Shown: positions 29,319-38,031 of the stretch, one piece after another
How positions within the stretch are numbered: the first letter of the stretch is position 1
How the letters are laid out: each line of letters starts with the position of its first letter
Assembly (NCBI RefSeq): GCF_002307475.1
Contig: NZ_NTMH01000015.1
Coordinates: 1 to 53,861, forward strand
Direction of reading: 5' to 3'
DNA length: 53,861 bases
From: Pantoea allii
Lineage (GTDB): Bacteria > Pseudomonadota > Gammaproteobacteria > Enterobacterales > Enterobacteriaceae
Translations under genes and position numbers: made by a program
Notes under the pieces: generated by a model
What the model was told of the DNA's origin: nothing
What the model saw: only the letters and a program-made list of their open reading frames with translations
The model's database searches: none

Positions 29319-30584
29319 TCAATTTTCTGAAGCGGCACGGTAATCCTGATACTGACGTTGGATAGCGATGTGGTCGGCGACATATTTTGCGTCATGCCAC
29401 ACGCCCCAGATAAACGAGGAGCCCCGACGTGACTGCCAGGGTAGCCCGAGAAAATAGAGCCCGGACTCGGTGGAGACGCCGCGTTGATGGACCGGTCTGT
29501 TCTTCTCGTCAAAGGCATTAACCTTCAGCCAGGCGTAGTCGGTGGCGTAGCCCGTCGCCCAGATGAGGGTGGTGATCCCTGCGCGGACGAGATTGAGTGA
29601 CTGCACAGGGTGCGAGACACTTTCCGGATCGGGCAGAAACACGCGCGCGCCAGGATCTTCGGGCAAATCCAGCCCATGGCGCTCAACCCAGGCATCTGCC
29701 GCGTCAAGCAGGGATAAATAGTTTTCATCACCTGAGGCAATGTTTTGCGCCAGATCGGGCTTGAAAGTCACCTCATCGCCTGAAAAGCGTTCCGTCAACC
29801 CGACCAGGTTGATGCCCTGTTGCGCCAGCCTGCGAAAGTCGACTGTATGACCGCCGCGCGCGCCGCTGACGGCAATGGTGACGTGTTCTTTACCGGGTTG
29901 ACCGGCTGCCGCATCCCACAGACCTAGCACACCTAACCACCAGCAAAAGTCCCGGTTGCGATAGCGTCGAGGTGGCCGATCGTGCGGCCCAACCGAGAGC
30001 CAGACGTCTTTTCCTGCACGCTGAAGCTCATCGGCAATCTGCACTCCTGATGAGCCCGCGCCGATAACCAGCACGCCGCCTTCAGGCAGTTGTTGTGGAT
30101 TACGATAGTCCGCTGAATGCAACTGGGTGAATCGCGCATCAGTGGGCGCAATGGCGGGAATGATGGGCTTCTGGAAGGGACCGGTGGCAACGACCACGCG
30201 CTGTGCAACAATCGGGCCTTCAGAGGTAGAGACGTCGAAACCGCTGCGCCCGACACGAGGCACTACGCTGAGGACCTCGACGCCCGTTTTGACAGGCGCG
30301 TCAATGTGCCGTGCATACGCGTCAAAATAGTCAGCAATCTGTTCTTTAGAGACAAAGCTGTCCGGGTTCTGGCCCGGAAACGTCATGCCGGGAAACCGGT
30401 CGTGCCAGGCGGGACCGTTGGCGACCAGAGAATCCCAGCGGCGCGTCCGCCACGCCTCAGCAATACGATGTTTTTCCAGGACACAATGCGGAATGCCGAG
30501 CCGCCCCAGATGCTCGCTCATGGCGATGCCAGCCTGTCCTGCCCCAATCACCAGGGTGTCTGTTTCTTGCTCTGTTATTGTCAT
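29319..30584 (-). CDS. Flavin-containing monooxygenase (CzcO-like)
   Basis: A 421-residue two-dinucleotide-domain flavoprotein. The FAD motif GAGQAG is at residues 14-19 and the NADPH motif GAGSSG near residues 175-180; LIWATGYATDYAWL is the usual C-terminal ATG motif. The N-terminal block WDSLVANGPAWHDRFPGM is typical of CzcO-like class B monooxygenases. It heads the operon FMO-RidA-DUF1028-deacetylase remnant. The substrate is unknown; an amine or thioether is plausible from the partners. Confidence 0.87.
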   Translation of the reverse strand: MTITEQETDTLVIGAGQAGIAMSEHLGRLGIPHCVLEKHRIAEAWRTRRWDSLVANGPAWHDRFPGMTFPGQNPDSFVSKEQIADYFDAYARHIDAPVKTGVEVLSVVPRVGRSGFDVSTSEGPIVAQRVVVATGPFQKPIIPAIAPTDARFTQLHSADYRNPQQLPEGGVLVIGAGSSGVQIADELQRAGKDVWLSVGPHDRPPRRYRNRDFCWWLGVLGLWDAAAGQPGKEHVTIAVSGARGGHTVDFRRLAQQGINLVGLTERFSGDEVTFKPDLAQNIASGDENYLSLLDAADAWVERHGLDLPEDPGARVFLPDPESVSHPVQSLNLVRAGITTLIWATGYATDYAWLKVNAFDEKNRPVHQRGVSTESGLYFLGLPWQSRRGSSFIWGVWHDAKYVADHIAIQRQYQDYRAASEN

Positions 30585-30830
30585 TCCATCATCCTCAAGC
30601 CCGCCGTTTCAATGACGTGTTCCTGACACGCGCTAGCGCCAAGACTATTTGAGGCAGATGAATGGGTAAAATATTATAAAGCTAATATCTGAATAAGAAA
30701 TTAATAAGCAGAGGATGCACACCTGATTATTAAAGCCACTCAACGAATAAACCGTAAAATTTATCGACGACTTCCGCCATAAATACATTTCATTTTCTTA
30801 CCGAATAGCAGGCGATATGCGCGGCCTTTT

Positions 30831-31742
30831 TCAGGTCGTTGGTCCCAGGGCACTATTCTGGCAATAGTCCATAAAAAGTTTTGTCGGACGCGTGGGTTCA
30901 TTATGACTTAACCAGGCCATGATTAACGTAGAGGCTTCCATATCATCCTCAATATCAATCTGCGCAAGTTTTTTACCGTCATACGTCATATCCGTGTAAG
31001 GTCGGGTGACCAGTACTGAAAAGCCTAACCCCTGCCCCACCATGCAACGTACCATTTCAATTGAGGGCGAACTGTAGGCAACCTGCGGATGATAACCTTT
31101 GCTTTTGAAAATATTGATGAAGTAATTCCTGCTGGGGACAGCATCCAGCAAAATCATCGGTTCCTGACTCAGCTCACGCAACGTGACGAGGGATCGTTGT
31201 GCCAGCGGATGGTTTACCGGTAAGAGCGCATAGGGTTTATGCGGGGCGTTCAGCGCCGCTTTTTGTATCGTGTTGTCCAGTTCAAGATCGTACAGGAAAG
31301 CCAGGTCAAAACGTCCACGATGGAGTCCGTGCATCAGTTCATGCTGCTCGCCATCGTAAAGTTCAATGGTGATATCCGGATACTGTTTTTTAAATCCGGC
31401 AATCAGTTTTGGCATGTACAGAGGCGCGGCAGATTCAAAGCAACCCACCGTAATCGTTCCCGAAATCAGTGTGTTATCTGCCCGTGAATTTTGCTCAAAC
31501 TCGTGAGTCAGGCGTAACAGTTCTTGGGCTTTTTCATAAAAACGACGGCCTCCGGGCGTCAGGGAAACCCCCTGGGCATGATGGCGAATCAACAGTTGCT
31601 GATCGAAGGCGTCCTCCAGATTTTTAATCGAGACAGAGATGGAGGGCTGGGCGATATGCAACTGACGCGAGGCTTCAGCAATGCTTTCCGTCTCTACCAC
31701 GGCGACGAAATATCGGAGCTGTTTAAGTGTAAAGCGACTCAT
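30831..31742 (-). CDS. LysR-family regulator, CynR/BenM-like
   Basis: A 303-residue LysR regulator. The HTH is at residues 3-65 (FTLKQLRYFVAVVETESIAEASRQLHIAQPSISVSIKNLEDAF) and the effector domain spans about 90-295 (TITVGCFESAAPLYMPKLIAGF). It stands between the flavin monooxygenase operon, 246 bases downstream on the same strand, and the divergent ABC transporter-PhyH-aldolase operon, so it may control either or both. A possible 61-codon gene ends four bases before its start. Confidence 0.88.
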   Translation of the reverse strand: MSRFTLKQLRYFVAVVETESIAEASRQLHIAQPSISVSIKNLEDAFDQQLLIRHHAQGVSLTPGGRRFYEKAQELLRLTHEFEQNSRADNTLISGTITVGCFESAAPLYMPKLIAGFKKQYPDITIELYDGEQHELMHGLHRGRFDLAFLYDLELDNTIQKAALNAPHKPYALLPVNHPLAQRSLVTLRELSQEPMILLDAVPSRNYFINIFKSKGYHPQVAYSSPSIEMVRCMVGQGLGFSVLVTRPYTDMTYDGKKLAQIDIEDDMEASTLIMAWLSHNEPTRPTKLFMDYCQNSALGPTT

Positions 31743-32165
31743 GGCGTTACCTCTTTTTTTTATGGTCAGCGAGAAGCACTGCTTCGTTTTGGACTAAGCA
31801 CTGGTGCAAATGCTGTGCCACAACATGCTCAGTCGACCTGAGCGCCTTTTTTTCAAAAATATCGACAGCCTGTTTTTTTATCTTCGACAGATCGCGAACG
31901 TCAAAAAAAGAAATTGCACCAATAACTCTCACGTTGCGTCCTAATGATCAGCGCGCTGCCCTAAATAAGCGCAAAAATGAAAGCAATACGCTAATTATTA
32001 CTCTGTGACATTCAAAATACGCCGTTTAAAAGTGAGAGTAGAGTTGGATAGTTTTTTTAAAATCAGAACCAAAGAAATTACTAATTGCTATCGTTCCCAT
32101 CATGCCGCCATAGTGAATTACAGAATGAAATGATTAACCCTTTTCTGTTTAATGCGAGCAAGCCC
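31743..32165. other. AT-rich divergent intergenic region with a possible small gene
   Basis: This 423-base stretch separates the LysR gene from the ABC transporter operon. The half nearer LysR holds the possible small reading frame at 31747-31932; the rest is AT-rich and presumably carries the two promoters and LysR binding sites. A plausible T-N11-A dyad was not singled out with confidence. Confidence 0.4.
31747..31932 (-). CDS. Possible small gene or leader upstream of LysR regulator
   Basis: A 61-codon frame with a GTG start preceded by AGGA at a six-base spacing. Its TAA overlaps the ribosome site of the LysR gene (AGAGGTAACGCCATG), four bases before that ATG. The product is basic and has no recognised domain (starts MRVIGAISFFDVRDL, ends DHKKKR). 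The tight coupling suggests translational control of the regulator, but the frame could be fortuitous in AT-rich DNA. Confidence 0.3.
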   Translation of the reverse strand: MRVIGAISFFDVRDLSKIKKQAVDIFEKKALRSTEHVVAQHLHQCLVQNEAVLLADHKKKR

Positions 32166-33689
32166 ATGACATTTAACTGGAACTATATGTTCAGTCTGTT
32201 TAGCGACGCTAATTTCTGGCTGGCGACATGGACCGTCATCAAACTGAGCCTGCTGACCTGGGGAATGAGCATTATCGCGGGATTTATCCTGGCGCTGGCC
32301 AAGCAGTCGCGTCATCCCTTATTGACGCTACCCGCCCGCTTTTATATCTGGCTCTTTCGCAGCCTGCCGTTACTGGTGCTGCTGATCTTTGTTTATAACC
32401 TTCCTCAGGCACTGCCCGCCACGTCGACGGTATTGAGCGATCCCTTCTGGGCCGGGTTTATTGCGCTGACCATTTGTGAGAGTGCCTACATCGCGGAGAT
32501 CCACCGTGGTGGGCTGCTGTCGATTCCTAAGGGCCAGAGCGAGGCCGCCCGGGCATTGGGATTGCGCTATGCCGGTATTCAGTGGCGCATTATTATCCCG
32601 CAGGCCTTGCGTGTGGCGTTACCGGCGCTGGCAAATGAATACATCGCAATCGTGAAGCTGACGTCGCTGGTCTCTGTTATCTCACTCACCGAAATTTTGA
32701 TGGTCGGCCAACGGCTTTATTCGCAAAACTTTCTGGTCATGGAAACCATGGCTGCCGTGGCCTTCTATTACGTGCTGATCGTGACCGTCTTTGACTTCCT
32801 GTTAAAACAGCTGGAACGCTATCTGGACGTGACGCAGCGTCAACCGTCCGGCAAACCCGATGCGCACCTGTTTGAACTTGCACAATGCGCTGCGGTGAAT
32901 CCTGTACGCCAGGCGCTGCACACCGGCGGGCCAGCGTTGCAGGCAATGCGTCTTCATAAGGCTTACAACAATGTTGAAGTGCTGGGTGCCGTTAACCTGC
33001 AGATTCATCCTGGTGAGGTGGTTTCCGTGATCGGGCCTTCAGGCTCAGGAAAAACGACGCTGATTCGCCTGCTTAATGGTCTGGAGCAGATCGATAACGG
33101 CGAAATCCGTATTAACGGAAAACCCTTTATTCATCTCAGTCAGCAAGGAGAACAACGAAAGCCACGCTTCATTGAGCATAAGGAACACCGCCTCAATATT
33201 GGGATGGTCTTTCAGAGCTTTAATTTGTTCAGCCACCTCAACGTCATGGATAACCTGCTGCTGGCACCACGCTATCACAAGCTTGCGCCCACACAGACCT
33301 TAAAGCAGCAGGCGGCTGCACTGCTTTTCAAGGTCGGGATGCTGGAACATGCGTGGAAATACCCTCATCAGCTCTCCGGGGGGCAGCAGCAACGCGTCGC
33401 TATTGCACGCGCCTTGATGATGCGCCCCCAAATCATGTTGTTCGACGAACCGACGTCAGCGCTCGACCCTGAAAAAGTGAATGAAGTGCTTCAGGTCATT
33501 GAAGCCCTGGCAAGCGAAGGCATCACCATGGTGATCGTGACCCATGAGATGAACTTCGCCTTCAAAGTCTCTGATCGAATTGTCTTTATGGAAAAAGGAC
33601 GCGTCGTGTGTGACGACGCGCCACAAGCGCTACGCGATGGCCAGCATCCGCGCGTGGAAGCTTTTCTGAAGGATGTCTCGCTGGCGTAA
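32166..33689 (+). CDS. Amino-acid ABC transporter permease-ATPase fusion
   Basis: A 507-residue fusion: an N-terminal HisM/GlnP-type permease (about residues 1-225, with the EAA loop at LSIPKGQSEAARALGLRYAG) joined by a 35-residue linker to a GlnQ-type ATPase (from about 260). Walker A GPSGSGKTT, signature LSGGQQQR, Walker B MLFDEPTSALDPE and VTHEM are intact. Two subunits that are separate in most importers are one chain here. The start is uncertain: ATG at 32130 and 32187 are alternatives, and none has a strong ribosome site; a TTG at 32085 is rejected. It begins the operon ABC-PhyH-binding protein-aldolase. Confidence 0.86.
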   Translation: MTFNWNYMFSLFSDANFWLATWTVIKLSLLTWGMSIIAGFILALAKQSRHPLLTLPARFYIWLFRSLPLLVLLIFVYNLPQALPATSTVLSDPFWAGFIALTICESAYIAEIHRGGLLSIPKGQSEAARALGLRYAGIQWRIIIPQALRVALPALANEYIAIVKLTSLVSVISLTEILMVGQRLYSQNFLVMETMAAVAFYYVLIVTVFDFLLKQLERYLDVTQRQPSGKPDAHLFELAQCAAVNPVRQALHTGGPALQAMRLHKAYNNVEVLGAVNLQIHPGEVVSVIGPSGSGKTTLIRLLNGLEQIDNGEIRINGKPFIHLSQQGEQRKPRFIEHKEHRLNIGMVFQSFNLFSHLNVMDNLLLAPRYHKLAPTQTLKQQAAALLFKVGMLEHAWKYPHQLSGGQQQRVAIARALMMRPQIMLFDEPTSALDPEKVNEVLQVIEALASEGITMVIVTHEMNFAFKVSDRIVFMEKGRVVCDDAPQALRDGQHPRVEAFLKDVSLA

Positions 33690-33716
33690 CGATGTATTAA
33701 TCACGAGGGCACGACC

Positions 33717-34589
33717 ATGATTGAACAATGGCAGATAGATCAGTATCACCAGCAAGGATTTCTGGTAGTTGAACATGTCCTGACAAGCGATGAAATCGCA
33801 GCGCTGCAACACGATTTTGATCAGTGGGTTGAGGAAAGCCGCAGCCAGAGTACGCCCTGGGGCGATACGCAGGACGGCCGTCCGCGTTTCGACATTGAGA
33901 GCGATCACAGTGCCGATCACCCTTCATTACGCCGTGTGAGCTCACCGAACGACATCTCTGCCGCCTACCGCCATGCGGCCCTGCAGTCACGTATGGCGCA
34001 TATTGCCGGGCAATTAATTGGTGGCAGCGGCACACGCTATCATCACAGTAAGATCAACTCGAAGCTGCCCCATACCGCAACCAAAGTGGAGTGGCACCAG
34101 GATTTTCTGTTCACCCCGCACAGTAACGACGATATTGTGACCGCGCTGCTGATGGTCAGTGAGGTCACGCCGGAAAATGGCCCGTTAAACGTGGTGCCGG
34201 GCAGCCATCAGGGGCCACTTTATTCACACTGGCAGGACGGACGCTTTACCGGTGCTGTCGATTCTGCGGTGGTGAAAGAAGAATGTCAGCAGCCTACTGC
34301 CTGCTTTGGGCCTTCCGGTTCCGTGTGTTTTATGCATACACGGCTGCTGCACGCCTCCAGCCCCAATGAAACCGCCTGGCCGCGCACACTGTTTATCGCC
34401 GTGTACGCGGCGGAAGATGCGCTGCCATTCGGTGAAAACCCGTTACCCAGTCCGGATGCCGGAACGCTGGTCTATGGTCACGAGAGCGGCCTGGTCCGCA
34501 GCACCGCAAATGAACTTCGCCTGCCGCAGAAACCGCGTGGCGCCTCGTTCTTTGTTCAGCAGGCCGGTCAAGATCTTGCCAACGTCTGA
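33717..34589 (+). CDS. Phytanoyl-CoA dioxygenase (PhyH) family oxygenase
   Basis: A 290-residue Fe(II)/2-oxoglutarate oxygenase. Metal ligands His127-x-Asp129 (VEWHQDF) and His212 (LLHASSPNETAWPRTL), with 2-oxoglutarate-binding Arg223, are all in place. ENGPLNVVPGSHQGP is the usual PhyH core block. Bacterial members hydroxylate free amino acids or small zwitterions; EctD (ectoine) is one example, but this protein lacks a recognised EctD signature. It lies between the transporter and its binding protein, so the imported molecule is the most likely substrate. Confidence 0.85.
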   Translation: MIEQWQIDQYHQQGFLVVEHVLTSDEIAALQHDFDQWVEESRSQSTPWGDTQDGRPRFDIESDHSADHPSLRRVSSPNDISAAYRHAALQSRMAHIAGQLIGGSGTRYHHSKINSKLPHTATKVEWHQDFLFTPHSNDDIVTALLMVSEVTPENGPLNVVPGSHQGPLYSHWQDGRFTGAVDSAVVKEECQQPTACFGPSGSVCFMHTRLLHASSPNETAWPRTLFIAVYAAEDALPFGENPLPSPDAGTLVYGHESGLVRSTANELRLPQKPRGASFFVQQAGQDLANV

Positions 34590-34617
34590 TAGCGCCTAAC
34601 ATAGAGAGATAATAACG

Positions 34618-35430
34618 ATGAAAACATGTGTATTAAGTCTGCTTGCTGCAGGCGCTGTACTGGCGTCATTTAACGCCTCAGCTTTTTTACAACCAGGTAA
34701 AATCATCGCCGGATCGGATATGACCTTCTTTCCATATGAATATATGAAGGATAACAAGCCCGCCGGCTTCGACATTGAGTTTCTTGATGGCCTGGCAAAA
34801 GTGATGGGCCGTCAGGCCGTGAATATTGATACCCGCTTTCCTAACCTGATTACCGGCTTGCAGAGTAACCGGTTCGATATCACTAACTCGTCAATGTATA
34901 TCACCGCCGACCGCATGAAGGTGATCGATATGATTCCCTATCTGAAGAGCGGTGAAGCTATTCTGTCGCTGAAGGGCAGTGATTATCAGCCCAAAACGCC
35001 CGAAGCATTCTGCGGTCATAAAATTGGCTCGATGGGCGCCACCTCCTGGTTACAGCAGTTACATAAACTGTCTGACGATTACTGTGTGAAAAACGGTAAG
35101 CCGCCTATCGCGATCAGCGAATATGCTACCGATCCGCAGACGACGCAGGCGATGCTCTCCCATGCAGTCGAAGCGCAGATCACCGATGCCGCGGTCGCGC
35201 GTGGCGTCGTTCAAAAGCTGGGCAACCGCATTCAGATTTCCTCCACAACGCTCATCTACCCGGTGTTAAACGGGTTCGGCGTGAAGAAGGACAATACAGA
35301 AGTGAAACAGGCCCTGGTCGCCGCGCTGGAAACCTACCGTAAAACGCCAGAGTATGCCGCGCTGCTGAAAAAATACCATTTTGAAGCGCCGACAGCAGAC
35401 GATCTCAAAACCTTGATGCCACAGCCTTAA
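34618..35430 (+). CDS. Periplasmic amino-acid-type solute-binding protein
   Basis: A 270-residue family 3 binding protein with a Sec signal peptide (MKTCVLSLLAAGAVLASFNASA), then FLQPGKIIAGSDMTFFPYEYMKDNKPAGFDIEFLDGLAK. The Phe-Pro-Tyr/Phe strand and the Asp-containing lid (PAGFDIE) resemble polar-amino-acid binders. Two cysteines (EAFCGHK, DDYCVKN) could form a disulfide. It is encoded after the PhyH gene and completes the importer. Confidence 0.87.
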   Translation: MKTCVLSLLAAGAVLASFNASAFLQPGKIIAGSDMTFFPYEYMKDNKPAGFDIEFLDGLAKVMGRQAVNIDTRFPNLITGLQSNRFDITNSSMYITADRMKVIDMIPYLKSGEAILSLKGSDYQPKTPEAFCGHKIGSMGATSWLQQLHKLSDDYCVKNGKPPIAISEYATDPQTTQAMLSHAVEAQITDAAVARGVVQKLGNRIQISSTTLIYPVLNGFGVKKDNTEVKQALVAALETYRKTPEYAALLKKYHFEAPTADDLKTLMPQP

Positions 35431-35473
35431 TCTCAAACGCGTGCCGGGCACGCGTTCATTTTCAGGAGGTAAT

Positions 35474-36205
35474 ATGGCACTTTCTTTCGAAGAACAAACG
35501 CGTATCGATTTGGCTGCGGCCTTCCGCATTATTGCCCATCTCGGCATGCATGAGGCGGTAGCGAATCATTTCAGTGCCGCTGTCTCGCCGGATGGTAAGC
35601 AGTTTCTGATGAACCCAAAGTGGAAACACTTTTCACGCCTTCGTGCCAGCGATCTGCTGCTGCTCAATGCAGAGGACCCATCCTGTGCAGACCAGGAGGA
35701 TGTTGATGCCACCGCCTGGTCTATCCATGGGCAAATTCATCAGCGACTGCCAGAAACGCGCGTCGTGATGCATCTGCATCCGGTTTACACCACCAGCGTC
35801 GCCTGTCTGGCACAGCCACACATTCCGCCGGTTGATCAAAACAGTGCACGCTACTTTAACCGTCTCGCGGTGGATACGTTATACGGCGGCATGGCTGATA
35901 CCAAAGAGGAAGGCGCACGACTGGCCAGCCTGTTGACCGATAAACGCCGTCTGTTAATGGGGAATCACGGTGTCATGGTGACCGCCCAGACGATTGGCGA
36001 GGCCTTTGATGACATCTGGACGCTGGAGCGCGCCTGCCAGATTTTGGTCACCGCCTGGTCTACCGGGCAACCTTTAAAAGTGTTGAGTGATGAAGTCGCG
36101 GAAAAAACCGCCCGCGACTGGGAAAGCATTCCCGACTTCTCTCTCCGTCATTTCGAAGAGATGAAGCAACTGATGATTGAGGCCGATCCCGCCCTGTGTG
36201 ACTGA
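35474..36205 (+). CDS. Class II aldolase/adducin family protein
   Basis: A 243-residue zinc-dependent aldolase-fold protein. Metal ligands are seen in MHLHPVY and in the NHGVMV segment; the N-terminal LGMHEAVANHFSAAVS block binds the substrate phosphate or carboxylate in relatives. AGGAGGT immediately precedes the chosen ATG, so an 11-codon upstream extension is rejected. It is the last gene of the ABC-PhyH-binding-protein operon; a retro-aldol cleavage of a hydroxylated product is an attractive but unproven role. Confidence 0.86.
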   Translation: MALSFEEQTRIDLAAAFRIIAHLGMHEAVANHFSAAVSPDGKQFLMNPKWKHFSRLRASDLLLLNAEDPSCADQEDVDATAWSIHGQIHQRLPETRVVMHLHPVYTTSVACLAQPHIPPVDQNSARYFNRLAVDTLYGGMADTKEEGARLASLLTDKRRLLMGNHGVMVTAQTIGEAFDDIWTLERACQILVTAWSTGQPLKVLSDEVAEKTARDWESIPDFSLRHFEEMKQLMIEADPALCD

Positions 36206-36255
36206 GTGGTTGCGTGCGCAGTTGTCTCGCGGGCAACAACGCCAGAAACAGCGGC

Positions 36256-36289
36256 AGCGCGTGCCGGCGCTCTTTTGCCGTCACGCGCT
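36256..36289. terminator. GC-rich hairpin between convergent aldolase and allantoinase genes
   Basis: AGCGCGTG pairs with CACGCGCT (8 bp), with an inner CGGC / GCCG pair and a loop containing TTTT. No T-run follows the stem. It is the only strong structure between the two stop codons. Confidence 0.4.
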
Positions 36290-36305
36290 TACCGCCCGGA
36301 GGAGG

Positions 36306-37265
36306 TTACGCCTCTGGCGCGGGGTGCGTTTTCTTCCAGTGATCGGCAATCTGCTGCCGGGTACAGATCCACACCTCTTTATGCTGTTGGATATGATCAA
36401 GAAAATTTTGCAACGCGCGAAATTTGCCCGGACGGCCCAACAGGCGACAGTGCATCCCAACCGACATCATTTTGGGTGAGGTTTCGCCCTCTTCATACAG
36501 CACGTCAAACGTGTCACGCAAATAGGTAAAGAACTGCTCCGCGGTGTTGAATCCCTGTGGCGAGGCAAATCGCATATCGTTGCATTCCAGAGTGTAAGGA
36601 ATGATCAGATGCGGTTTCACCGTGCCGTCCTGGCAGGTCACCTGGGTCCAGAACGGCAGATCGTCACCGTAGTAGTCACTGTCGTAGCTAAATCCACCCT
36701 GCTCAACCACTAAACGGCGCGTATTGGGGCTGTCACGGCCGGTGTACCAGCCCGTCGGTGCTTTGCCAAACAGATCGGACAAGACATCTACCGCCTGCTG
36801 CATATGCTGGCGTTCGGTTTTGGCATCCATGCCCTGGTAATGAATCCAGCGCCAGCCATGACTGACCACGTCGTAATTGGCCTGTTTTATCGCGTCAACG
36901 ATTTCCGGATGACGCGCCAGCGCCATCGCCACACCAAAAACGGTGAGGGGCAAACCCCGTTTCTGAAATTCGTTATGAATGCGCCAAAAACCGGCACGGG
37001 AACCGTACTCGTACAGCGATTCCATCGACATATGCCGATCGGGATAGCTGGCGGCACCGATAATGTCAGACAGGAACTGCTCTGAACCTGTGTCGCCATG
37101 TAATACGCTGTTCTCGGCCCCTTCCTCGTAGTTAAGTACAAACTGCACCGCGACACGGGCCTTCTTCGGCCAGGCCGCATGAGGAGGATTAGCGCCATAA
37201 CCGATCAAATCGCGCGGGTAATTTTTATTGAAGCTGTAGGTTTTCTTATCCTGGCTTTCAGTCAT
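36306..37265 (-). CDS. hpxB: Allantoinase, PuuE/HpxB type
   Basis: A 319-residue polysaccharide-deacetylase-fold allantoinase, unrelated to the dihydroorotase-type enzyme. It converts allantoin to allantoate. The start block NYPRDLIGYGANPPHAAWP, the VAVQFVLNYEEGAENS strand and HGWRWIHYQG and GWYTGRDSPNTRRLV motifs are characteristic. The MTESQDKK start has AGGAT eight bases upstream; a longer frame with two further ATG codons is rejected. It follows hpxA in the hpxS-hpxA-hpxB order on the minus strand. Confidence 0.91.
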   Translation of the reverse strand: MTESQDKKTYSFNKNYPRDLIGYGANPPHAAWPKKARVAVQFVLNYEEGAENSVLHGDTGSEQFLSDIIGAASYPDRHMSMESLYEYGSRAGFWRIHNEFQKRGLPLTVFGVAMALARHPEIVDAIKQANYDVVSHGWRWIHYQGMDAKTERQHMQQAVDVLSDLFGKAPTGWYTGRDSPNTRRLVVEQGGFSYDSDYYGDDLPFWTQVTCQDGTVKPHLIIPYTLECNDMRFASPQGFNTAEQFFTYLRDTFDVLYEEGETSPKMMSVGMHCRLLGRPGKFRALQNFLDHIQQHKEVWICTRQQIADHWKKTHPAPEA

Positions 37266-37299
37266 AACGTGCATCCTGTCGGTGAACGGGAACATCTGC

Positions 37300-38031
37300 T
37301 TAGTTTAGGTGCTGAAAGGCACCAGAGAGTGGTTTATGTAAAGGATAAGCCAAATCGCCCTGTTTGCTGGTGCCAAACCCTAGCGCCACCAGCGATTCCA
37401 CCATTTTTACTGCTGCACTGACGCCATCGATCACCGGCATCCCCAACTCCTGGGTGAGCGACGCCGCCAGCGTTGCCATACCGCCGCAGCCTAAAACAAT
37501 CGCACCACTGCCGTCTTCCTGCTTCGCCTGGAGGCAACGCTGACGCACTTTCTCCTGTGCCAGCCCGCTTCCATCTTCTAATGCCAGCACCGGCAAATCG
37601 ATGGCATGTAAGCCTGCACAATGATGAGTAAAGCCATACTGCTGGAGCAAATGACGGGCGATCACCAACGTTCGGGGCAAAGTGGTGACAATGGAGAAGC
37701 GCGTCGCCAGTAAGGTTGCGGTGTGCATGGCCGCTTCCGCAATACCAATCACCGGCCCGCTGGCCAGTTCGCGTGCCGCAAGCAACCCCGGATCGCCGAA
37801 GCAGGCAATGACGTGGCCACTGACGCCCTGCGCTTTGCCGAGCTTAATCTGTTCCAGCACGCCAATCGCCGCGATCGCTTCGTCGAAATGCCCTTCAATG
37901 GAAGGCACGCCCTGTGTAGGACAGACGGCCAGAATTTCCGTGCCGGGCGCTGCCACCGCGCGCGCCGCCTGACCGATGGTTTCCGTCATCGCCTGGCTGG
38001 TATTGGGATTAATTACCTGAATCAGGCTCAT
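37300..38031 (-). CDS. hpxA: Allantoin racemase HpxA
   Basis: A 243-residue Asp/Glu/hydantoin racemase family enzyme with the catalytic Cys77 (VIACFGDPG) and Cys182 (VLGCGGM) pair. Klebsiella HpxA equilibrates R- and S-allantoin so that both enter the pathway. NPNTSQAMTE at the N-terminus binds the ligand. The start overlaps the hpxS stop by four bases, and hpxB follows after a 34-base gap. Confidence 0.91.
   Translation of the reverse strand: MSLIQVINPNTSQAMTETIGQAARAVAAPGTEILAVCPTQGVPSIEGHFDEAIAAIGVLEQIKLGKAQGVSGHVIACFGDPGLLAARELASGPVIGIAEAAMHTATLLATRFSIVTTLPRTLVIARHLLQQYGFTHHCAGLHAIDLPVLALEDGSGLAQEKVRQRCLQAKQEDGSGAIVLGCGGMATLAASLTQELGMPVIDGVSAAVKMVESLVALGFGTSKQGDLAYPLHKPLSGAFQHLN

Noticed and set aside
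33717..34589. Ectoine hydroxylase EctD
   Set aside because: Only general PhyH motifs are shared, and no ectABC genes accompany it.
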